This document shows positions 23,200-27,964 of a stretch of 27,964 nucleotides of DNA, in pieces. Under the pieces are notes generated by a model. That model did not search any database. It was given only the letters and a program-made list of their open reading frames with translations, and had not been told where the DNA came from. The translations under genes were made by a program, and so were the position numbers. Source of the stretch: an uncultured Veillonella sp. (GTDB lineage: Bacteria > Bacillota > Negativicutes > Veillonellales > Veillonellaceae); contig USAV01000014.1 of the NCBI GenBank assembly GCA_900552715.1, forward strand, positions 1-27,964. Direction: 5' to 3'. Every line of letters begins with the position of its first letter. The first letter of the stretch is position 1.

Positions 23200-23862
23200 T
23201 TACACTTCTTCGTCTAAATGATCTTTAAGTAGTTCTACTGCTGCACTGGCGCCAATACGGCTACAACCTTCTGCAATATAAGCTTTCATATCAGAGATAG
23301 AACGAATACCACCGGCAGCCTTAATTTTTACATTAGGGCCGATGTGTTTCTTAAAGAGTTGTATATCTTCAAGGCTAGCACCACTGCTACCAAAACCTGT
23401 AGATGTTTTGATATAGTCGGCACCACCATCCGTAATGCACTTACAAAGTGCTATCTTTTCAGAATCAGTAAGGTAACAAGTTTCAATAATAACCTTTAAG
23501 ATTTTATCTCCACAGGCTGCTTTAAGTGCTTTAATTTCAGCAGTAACCGCATCAAAGTCCCCTTGTTTTACATTACCTAGGTTAATAACCATATCAATTT
23601 CAGAGGCCCCTTCCGAAAGGGCTTGTTTTGTTTCAGCTACCTTTACTTCAGTCGTTTCATAGCCTAAAGGGAACCCAATAACAGTGCAAACATTAAGATC
23701 TGGATACGCTTCATGCGCTGAAGCCACAAAATCTGGGGGAATGCAAACAGATGCTGTTTTATAGGCTACGCCGGCGTCACAAATTTCTTTAATATCATCC
23801 CATGTAGCTGTAGGACGCAATAGTGTGTGATCCACATAAGATAATAATTCTTTACCTAACAT
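23200..23862 (-). CDS. deoC: Deoxyribose-phosphate aldolase
   Basis: 220 residues, class I aldolase with TIM-barrel layout. Seen: YVDHTLLRPTATWDDI at the N-terminus, IDMVINLGNVKQGD, KVIIETCYL with the proton-relay Lys and Schiff-base region, GADYIKTSTGFGSSGA with the Schiff-base Lys, and KIKAAGGIRS with the second catalytic Lys. It splits 2-deoxyribose-5-phosphate into acetaldehyde and glyceraldehyde-3-phosphate. It works downstream of Pdp; the phosphopentomutase needed between them is not in the window. Confidence 0.95.
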   Translation of the reverse strand: MLGKELLSYVDHTLLRPTATWDDIKEICDAGVAYKTASVCIPPDFVASAHEAYPDLNVCTVIGFPLGYETTEVKVAETKQALSEGASEIDMVINLGNVKQGDFDAVTAEIKALKAACGDKILKVIIETCYLTDSEKIALCKCITDGGADYIKTSTGFGSSGASLEDIQLFKKHIGPNVKIKAAGGIRSISDMKAYIAEGCSRIGASAAVELLKDHLDEEV

Positions 23863-23876
23863 AGTGTCTCTCCTTA

Positions 23877-24506
23877 CTAAAAGAACGACATTTGCTCTGG
23901 CTCAGGTTCCTTATGTAAAGCCTCTTGAGCAGCGCGATTTTTGTCATCAATAAATGGTTCTAGTGGTACACCTGTAGCCTTCAACAAATCTGGCAAGCTA
24001 TTAACGCCCTTAGCCTTAGCCGCCTCTAATACAACCTTAGCACATGTTTCTGCATCATCCAATGCGTAGTGATGTTTAAACTCAACCCCGATGTATGCAG
24101 CCATTGTATTTAGCTTATGGTTTACTAAATCTGGCCATACCGCACGTGAAAGTTTTACAGTACATGCATAATCTAGCTCTGGCCAAGGAATTTTATAGTA
24201 ATCCAGTGTAGCACGCAATACATTCATATCGAATTTTGCGTTGTGAGCTACCATGATATTGCCTTTTAAATGATTTTCGTAGATAGCATTCCACAATTGA
24301 TCAAAGGTTTTCTCATGGATAACATCCTTTGGTTGAATGCCATGAATTTCAATACATTCATCATCAAAACTCATGAACGGTGGTTTTATAAGGCTGTACG
24401 CCTTTTTGGTAATCTGTCCATCCTTTACGGTAATAACCGCCAAGGAGCACGCACTATTTTTAAATTTATTAGCTGTTTCAAAGTCTAATGCAACAAAATC
24501 TAACAT
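23877..24506 (-). CDS. DEDDh 3'-5' exonuclease (DnaQ/PolC epsilon-like)
   Basis: 209 residues. Exo I: FVALDFETAN (Asp8, Glu10). Exo II: MVAHNAKFDMNVL. Exo III: HHYALDDAETCAK, with the H-x4-D pattern of the DEDDh group, preceded by HKLNTMAAYIGV. The domain ends near residue 170. The tail has Pro/Glu spacing and ends EQMSFF, which resembles a sliding-clamp binding pentapeptide (QLSLF type). It degrades single-stranded DNA or RNA ends or proofreads. First gene of the deoC-pdp-cdd operon, 14 bases before deoC. Precise role unknown. Confidence 0.87.
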   Translation of the reverse strand: MLDFVALDFETANKFKNSACSLAVITVKDGQITKKAYSLIKPPFMSFDDECIEIHGIQPKDVIHEKTFDQLWNAIYENHLKGNIMVAHNAKFDMNVLRATLDYYKIPWPELDYACTVKLSRAVWPDLVNHKLNTMAAYIGVEFKHHYALDDAETCAKVVLEAAKAKGVNSLPDLLKATGVPLEPFIDDKNRAAQEALHKEPEPEQMSFF

Positions 24507-24572
24507 AGGACTCCTTTCAAATCTATATGTTTTTTTATTTATATATAAGAATTGTATTCATTTTCTCCATTT

Positions 24573-24581
24573 ATTATAGCA
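24573..24581 (-). promoter_or_regulatory. Extended -10 promoter of the exonuclease-deoC-pdp-cdd operon
   Basis: Minus strand TGCTATAAT: TATAAT at 24573-24578, TG at 24580-24581. No clear -35. About 70 bases from the exonuclease ATG. Confidence 0.6.
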
Positions 24582-24609
24582 TGAAACACTCTATAATCTA
24601 CTATTCAAC

Positions 24610-24626
24610 GGTGACTATTAGTCACC
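24610..24626. promoter_or_regulatory. Inverted repeat in the exonuclease-pyrF divergent region
   Basis: Perfect GGTGACT-ATT-AGTCACC. It lies upstream of both divergent promoters, about 30 bases from each core element, so it may be a shared operator or insulating hairpin. Confidence 0.45.
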
Positions 24627-24628
24627 TC

Positions 24629-24673
24629 TTTCACATCAAATTTAATTGACAGATAGGCCCTCTGTATGTGAAA
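24629..24673. repeat. TTTCACAT ... ATGTGAAA inverted repeat around the pyrF promoter
   Basis: 8-bp perfect arms at 24629-24636 and 24666-24673, 29 bases apart, flanking the TTGACA element. The half-site TGTGAAA also forms the dat inverted repeat (9967-9988). Confidence 0.35.
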
Positions 24674-24675
24674 AT
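24646..24675 (+). promoter_or_regulatory. Possible promoter of pyrFE
   Basis: Consensus TTGACA (24646-24651) with an 18-base spacer to GAAAAT (24670-24675), a poor -10. The TATATA at about 24683 is another possible -10. A small ACAGA/TCTGT hairpin lies in the spacer. Confidence 0.35.
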
Positions 24676-24709
24676 TATTTAGATATATATGTAGTATGGA
24701 GGTTGCAAG

Positions 24710-25429
24710 ATGGCAGATGACAGATTAATCGTTGCCCTTGATGTATCCACTATGGATGCGATGAAAGAAACCGTAACAGCCCTTGGTGATGCGGTTAGCT
24801 TTTACAAGGTCGGCATGGAGCTATTCTACGCCGAAGGAGAGCAAACAGTTCGCTATTTACAAGAGCAAAACAAACAAGTATTTCTTGATTTGAAATTGCA
24901 TGATATTCCTAATACAGTAGCACATGGCGTATCTTCCCTAACACGTTTAGGTGCTAACTTGATCACTATGCATGGTCAAGGCGGTCCAGTTATGATGAAA
25001 GCCGCTGTAAAAGCGGCTCGTGAAACGGCTGAACAATTGGGTGTTGAACGTACAAAATTATTGGCAATCACTGTATTAACTAGTTTTGATGATGAAGCTT
25101 GGACTGCAACTGGTGGTCAATTACCGATTTCCGACCAAGTTATTCGTCTAGCGAAGCTCGCTAAAGAATGTGGCATGGATGGAGTTGTATGTTCCGCATT
25201 AGAAGCTAAAATAATTCGCGAAGCATGTGGTGATGATTTCCTCATTGTAACACCTGGTATCCGCCCATCCTTTGCGGCAACAGACGACCAAAAACGTATT
25301 GCTACACCTGCTAGTGCATTACAAGATGGCGCGTCTCGCCTCGTTATTGGCCGCCCTATTACACAAGCTGAAAATCCTCGTGAAGCAGTTCGTTTAATTA
25401 TTGAAGAAATGGAGAATGTATCCAAATGA
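24710..25429 (+). CDS. pyrF: Orotidine 5'-phosphate decarboxylase
   Basis: 239 residues. Catalytic D-x-K-x-x-D array in VFLDLKLHDIPNT (about residues 58-70), N-terminal LIVALDVSTMDAM, VCSALEAKIIREA, and the phosphate loop VTPGIRPSFAA with LVIGRPITQAENP. It converts OMP to UMP, the last de novo step. GGAGG lies 8 bases before the ATG. The stop overlaps the start of pyrE (ATGA). Confidence 0.96.
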   Translation: MADDRLIVALDVSTMDAMKETVTALGDAVSFYKVGMELFYAEGEQTVRYLQEQNKQVFLDLKLHDIPNTVAHGVSSLTRLGANLITMHGQGGPVMMKAAVKAARETAEQLGVERTKLLAITVLTSFDDEAWTATGGQLPISDQVIRLAKLAKECGMDGVVCSALEAKIIREACGDDFLIVTPGIRPSFAATDDQKRIATPASALQDGASRLVIGRPITQAENPREAVRLIIEEMENVSK

Positions 25430-26013
25430 TGACAGAACAAGAAGTAAAACAATTACTTATCGACACTCACGCTATTTTAGAAGGTCACTTCCTTTTGACA
25501 TCTGGACTCCACAGCCCAATGTACGTTGAAAAATTCAATGTATTGCAACATCCAAAATACACTGAAACTCTTTGTAAAGAATTAGCTGAACGCTTCCGCG
25601 ATCAAAATGTAGAACTCGTTATCGGACCTATGACTGGTGGTATCTTACTAGCTCACGAAGTAGGTAAAGCCCTTGGCACACGCGCTATCTTCACAGAACG
25701 TGAAAAAGGTGTTATGACATTGCGCCGCGGCTTCAAAATTGAACCAGGTACACGCGTACTTATCGTTGAAGACATCGTAACTACTGGTGGTTCTGTACAA
25801 GAAGTAGTAAATGTTGTAAACCAATCCGGTGGTGAAATCGTAGGTGTAGGCCTACTTGTTAACCGTTCTGGCGGTAAAGCAGAATTCGGCGTACCTCACG
25901 AAAAAGTACAAGCCTTACTTAACCTTGAAGTTCCTACATATCAACCTGAAGAATGCCCTCTTTGCAAAGATGGCGTAGCTATGACAGAACGTGGTTCTAA
26001 ACACATCAAATAA
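25426..26013 (+). CDS. pyrE: Orotate phosphoribosyltransferase
   Basis: 195 residues. PRPP-binding loop VLIVEDIVTTGGS (about residues 117-129), N-terminal GHFLLTSGLHSPMYVEKF, the flexible loop TEREKGVMTLRRGF. It adds ribose-phosphate from PRPP to orotate, giving OMP for PyrF. The C-terminus holds a CPLC pair (PEECPLCKDG), found in one PyrE subgroup. The start ATG overlaps the pyrF stop by 4 bases, so translation is coupled; a second ATG follows immediately. Terminator right after the gene. Confidence 0.95.
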   Translation: MMTEQEVKQLLIDTHAILEGHFLLTSGLHSPMYVEKFNVLQHPKYTETLCKELAERFRDQNVELVIGPMTGGILLAHEVGKALGTRAIFTEREKGVMTLRRGFKIEPGTRVLIVEDIVTTGGSVQEVVNVVNQSGGEIVGVGLLVNRSGGKAEFGVPHEKVQALLNLEVPTYQPEECPLCKDGVAMTERGSKHIK

Positions 26014-26019
26014 ATTACT

Positions 26020-26053
26020 AAAGACCTATGCCTATGCATAGGTCTTTTCTTTT
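26020..26053 (+). terminator. Intrinsic terminator after pyrE
   Basis: 11-bp perfect arms AAGACCTATGC/GCATAGGTCTT with loop CTAT, then TTTTCTTTT. Confidence 0.9.
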
Positions 26054-26117
26054 ACATATCTAAGTCAATAAAAATATCCTTAGTCTATCAAATACAACCA
26101 ACATTTATAAACAGATA

Positions 26118-26151
26118 CAAAAAGAGCTCCTTCACTGAGGAGCTCTTTTTG
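26118..26151 (-). terminator. Strong terminator of the padR operon (bidirectional shape)
   Basis: 13-bp perfect arms AAAAAGAGCTCCT/AGGAGCTCTTTTT around loop TCACTG. Read on the minus strand it closes the padR-DUF1700-repeat protein transcript about 145 bases after the last stop codon. Confidence 0.88.
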
Positions 26152-26294
26152 TTTGTGTGTAGTTATTGTGTGTAAGAGAGAGATTCTGATACGAATGTAT
26201 CACATAGAGTGTGTGGCTCTACGGTGGCCATGAATGCACTTTCATGACCACGCTCTCTATAATTGTATGAGAGAAATGGATTCGTAAAGTATCT
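26152..26294 (-). ncRNA. Structured 3' region / possible small RNA of the padR operon
   Basis: 143 bases without a credible gene between the last stop codon and the terminator. On the minus strand it holds a hairpin with arms GTGGTCATGAA/TTCATGGCCAC (26224-26251, one mismatch, 6-base loop) and a second hairpin TGATAC-ATTC-GTATCA (26187-26202), then the terminator. A TACAAT at 26262-26267 could be a -10 but has no good -35. It may be a 3'-UTR-derived small RNA or just a long structured 3' end. Confidence 0.35.
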
Positions 26295-26723
26295 TTAGTT
26301 TTGTGTAGTTTGTGGTGCACCTTGACCAGTTTGTTGTTGTTGTGCATTACCATTAGTTTGTTGAGGTGGTTGGCCTTGCATTGGCATTTGACCTTGCGGA
26401 GGCATTTGACCATTTTGATACATATGCTGACCATTATTTCGTCCCATACCATCTTGAGTCATCATTTGGTTTTGACAATTTTGGTACATATGTTGACCAT
26501 TATTTGGCCCCATACCATCTTGAGGCATCATTTGATTATTTCCATCCATCATATGTTGGTCCATATGCATATTAGAACCATCATGTCTATGTGGTTTTCT
26601 AAACTGTTGTTCATTGGTTTTCATCCATTCACCAAAATTTGGTAAATCATTTACCGCAAACGATGTACCTACCCCTACAGCACTGATTACAGTTAGAATG
26701 GCAGCAATTATAATTCGTCTCAT
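26295..26723 (-). CDS. Secreted Met/His/Gln/Asn-rich repeat protein
   Basis: 142 residues. Signal peptide at 1-23 (IIIAAILTVISAVGVGTSFA). Residues 34-66 are rich in His and Met (PHRHDGSNMHMDQHMMDG). Residues 62-83 and 84-105 are two copies of a 22-residue repeat with core QMM-x-QDGMG-x-NNGQHMYQN, and the rest is a Pro/Gln/Gly/Thr tail. Low complexity, predicted disordered, with one cysteine (Cys83). Met/His-rich secreted peptides often bind copper or other metals, which is only inference here. Third gene of the padR operon; AAGGAGG just before the ATG, 9 bases after DUF1700. Confidence 0.8.
   Translation of the reverse strand: MRRIIIAAILTVISAVGVGTSFAVNDLPNFGEWMKTNEQQFRKPHRHDGSNMHMDQHMMDGNNQMMPQDGMGPNNGQHMYQNCQNQMMTQDGMGRNNGQHMYQNGQMPPQGQMPMQGQPPQQTNGNAQQQQTGQGAPQTTQN
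26409..26540 (-). repeat. Tandem 66-bp repeat inside the secreted protein gene
   Basis: Two copies, 26475-26540 and 26409-26474, each encoding 22 residues, nearly identical at DNA level. Points to recent internal duplication and possible length variation between strains. Confidence 0.85.
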
Positions 26724-26732
26724 AGGTCCTCC

Positions 26733-27308
26733 TTAATCTACATTGCTGAAATAACGTTCGCGTACACCACGAAGTTCAATACCAATAAAGATACATGTAA
26801 GGCCTCCAAAGAGACCTACACCACCAAGTGCAACTAAAGTTACCAATGATAATGCAGGAAAGGCCGTTACATTCTCAAACGGTTGCCATGAGCTTCCGAG
26901 TAAATATAAGATGGCAGGTGTAATGATAAATATTAAAACTCCTACAATATATGACAATGCACTACCGATAGATAGTAATGTTTTGGATGCTTTTTTAGCC
27001 ATACCAGGCAACTGTGGTAAAAGACGTTCTTTATAGTCGTCAAATCTTGCATAGATTTCTTGCATATTAACAGATTTACTTTCACCACCATCTTGGCCTA
27101 ATGTATCGGTAATAATACCTGCATCTACATAAGACGCATAAATTTCCTCTGGAGTCCCCAAAGATTTAATTATTTCGCTATCGGTAAGACCTTTTTCATA
27201 ACCTACTGCAAAATGCTCTTCATAAACCTCTATAATACTCTCTACATCAGCAACGCGCGCCTTTTTAAATATATTGCGCAATGCCTCCAAAAAGCTATTT
27301 TTGTTCAT
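26733..27308 (-). CDS. DUF1700 / HAAS-domain membrane protein
   Basis: 191 residues. Residues 1-60 form the helical HAAS/DUF1700 head: FLEALRNIFKK, VADVESIIEVYEEHF, GLTDSEIIKSLGTPEEIYAS. Two hydrophobic hairpins follow (about 115-140 and 150-178). Such proteins are nearly always encoded beside a PadR-type regulator and are thought to sense or respond to envelope state; mechanism unknown. The ATG overlaps the end of padR by 14 bases, with AAGGAG 9 bases upstream. Confidence 0.87.
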   Translation of the reverse strand: MNKNSFLEALRNIFKKARVADVESIIEVYEEHFAVGYEKGLTDSEIIKSLGTPEEIYASYVDAGIITDTLGQDGGESKSVNMQEIYARFDDYKERLLPQLPGMAKKASKTLLSIGSALSYIVGVLIFIITPAILYLLGSSWQPFENVTAFPALSLVTLVALGGVGLFGGLTCIFIGIELRGVRERYFSNVD

Positions 27309-27624
27309 TATAGTCGACTCCTTTCAACAGGATATTGATGACACCAGAGAATTCATCCCACTCTTGACGCATCTTATTGTATGCTGCACGCCCATCAGCC
27401 GTGATGTGGTAATATTTCCGAGATGGTCCTGTAGAGGACTCCTTCAAATATGTTTCAACATACTTTTCTTTTTTCAATCTATTAAATAATGGATATATAG
27501 TTCCTTCCGAAATTTCAATATACTCCGAAATGGTGCTTACGATTTCATATCCGTAGCGATCAGTTTGTGTTAGTAATGCTAGCACTAGCATATCCATAAC
27601 ACCTTTTTTTAATTGAACTTGCAT
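27295..27624 (-). CDS. PadR family transcriptional regulator
   Basis: 109 residues from the ATG at 27624, the typical size of short PadR proteins. Winged helix-turn-helix: KKGVMDMLVLALLTQTDRYG, EGTIYPLFNRLKKEKYVETY, then the wing SSTGPSRKYYHITADGRAAY and a C-terminal dimer helix. The start is set by GGGAGG 4 bases upstream and by the family pattern; a 35-residue upstream extension is in frame but runs through the promoter. Likely autoregulated: its promoter is covered by a perfect inverted repeat. No Phe- or drug-specific residue can be judged. Confidence 0.92.
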   Translation of the reverse strand: MQVQLKKGVMDMLVLALLTQTDRYGYEIVSTISEYIEISEGTIYPLFNRLKKEKYVETYLKESSTGPSRKYYHITADGRAAYNKMRQEWDEFSGVINILLKGVDYNEQK

Positions 27625-27700
27625 AGTTCCTCCCTTTAGGCTGTGCTTGCCTGCCAATGTGAAAGCTCTCTTACGGTCACTATCATGTACTGACAAATAC

Positions 27701-27729
27701 ATAATAACACAAGGTACCTCGTATTGCAA
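27701..27729 (-). promoter_or_regulatory. Promoter of the padR operon
   Basis: Minus strand TTGCAA (27724-27729), 17-base spacer, TATTAT (27701-27706). Leader about 70 bases. Confidence 0.65.
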
Positions 27730-27739
27730 GGTACCTTGT
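27709..27739. promoter_or_regulatory. Candidate PadR operator
   Basis: Perfect 10-bp inverted repeat ACAAGGTACC-N11-GGTACCTTGT overlapping the -35 and spacer of the padR promoter. Each arm also contains the short palindrome GGTACC, so it can be seen as two tandem GGTACC sites about two helical turns apart. Confidence 0.7.
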
Positions 27740-27893
27740 TAAAAATATATTTTACAAAGCATAAATTGACACATCACAATACTTATAAATATAGATACCA
27801 ACTGATTTTATAGAGATAAAAATTTTTCTAAAATTCATATAATTTATCCATTATTTTGACATAAATCCATCCTAATACATCATCTACAATCAG
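27740..27893. other. AT-rich gene-free stretch
   Basis: No credible coding frame. TTGACA at 27766-27771 with TATAGA 18 bases on (27790-27795) could be a plus-strand promoter reading toward the hairpins at 27894, but it is weak. Another TTGACA near 27857 has no matching -10. Confidence 0.4.
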
Positions 27894-27964
27894 AACCACC
27901 CGTAAAACGGGTGGTTTGCTCACGGGCTATAAGCCCGTAGTACTAGGCCAGCGTCTAAAGGCGC
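27894..27964. repeat. Array of three hairpins at the window edge (possible end of an IS200/IS605-type element or structured RNA)
   Basis: Three consecutive hairpins: AACCACCCGT-AAA-ACGGGTGGTT (27894-27916), ACGGGCT-ATA-AGCCCGT (27922-27938) and GCGTC-TAAA-GGCGC (27951-27964, one G-T pair). GC-rich in an otherwise AT-rich region. The layout recalls subterminal hairpins and guide-RNA ends of IS200/IS605 elements, but no transposase or TnpB is inside the window, so this is tentative. Confidence 0.4.

Noticed and set aside
26219..26452. Minus-strand Lys/His-rich frame covering the end of the repeat protein gene
   Set aside because: Shifted frame of the repeat gene. The secreted frame has a good ribosome binding site and signal peptide, this one does not.
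26301..26645. Plus-strand frames full of His, Leu and Ile
   Set aside because: Antisense of the Met/His/Gln-rich repeat gene, without start signals.
27625..27729. N-terminal extension of 35 residues on PadR
   Set aside because: It would run through the promoter leader, and the PadR pattern starts at the ATG at 27624, which has a good ribosome binding site.
1..27964. CRISPR array, prophage or complete insertion sequence
   Set aside because: No spaced repeat array, no phage structural or integrase genes, and no transposase gene are present. Only the hairpins at the right edge hint at a mobile element.

Overview
The window looks like a stretch of chromosome from a diderm Firmicute of the Negativicutes, most probably Veillonella. 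This is an inference from gene families, AT-rich composition and codon style; no database comparison was made. It contains about 31 protein genes, most of them metabolic, one tRNA gene, and a set of promoters, terminators and inverted repeats that can be read directly. No phage, CRISPR array or complete insertion sequence is visible. A run of hairpins at the right edge may be the end of an element lying outside the window.

Left part (1-5210, all minus strand). A consensus promoter at 3913-3941 drives a hotdog thioesterase, glutamate racemase, a one-span membrane protein and a CofE-like gamma-glutamyl ligase. A terminator follows, and then a hydantoinase/oxoprolinase gene that runs off the left edge. 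Upstream of that promoter is a two-gene unit: a DUF697-like membrane protein with a long amphipathic repeat tail, followed by a DUF1232 (YkvA-like) protein.

Middle-left (5348-9886, minus). D-amino acid aminotransferase, MetN, MetI, a YerC-type TrpR-family regulator, a TSUP permease and a short-chain dehydrogenase lie head to tail. This looks like methionine (possibly D-methionine) uptake and use. The matching binding lipoprotein MetQ is encoded alone at 20554 on the other strand. Next (10058-13780, minus) come an envelope pair (secreted DUF4127 protein plus membrane O-acyltransferase) and a TRIC-type channel gene.

Centre (13864-21375). tadA on the plus strand runs directly into, and overlaps, a tRNA-Ser(CGA) gene. 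A terminator and an Fsr-like MFS exporter follow. On the minus strand are RidA plus a CyuA/UPF0597 cysteine desulfidase (aminoacrylate chemistry) and a pair of related secreted proteins of unknown function. On the plus strand are a MenA-type prenyltransferase, with a hairpin between its ribosome binding site and start codon, and metQ.

Right part (21418-27964). A minus-strand operon (DEDDh exonuclease, deoC, pdp, cdd) for DNA and nucleoside breakdown is divergent from pyrF-pyrE for de novo pyrimidine synthesis. A minus-strand operon then encodes a PadR regulator, a DUF1700/HAAS membrane protein and a secreted Met/His/Gln-rich repeat protein, behind a promoter covered by a perfect inverted repeat. 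It ends in a structured 3' region. Beyond it is a gene-free, AT-rich stretch ending in three hairpins.

The items most worth following are the tadA/tRNA overlap, the menA leader hairpin, the PadR-DUF1700-secreted repeat protein operon with its structured 3' end, and the hairpin array at the right edge.
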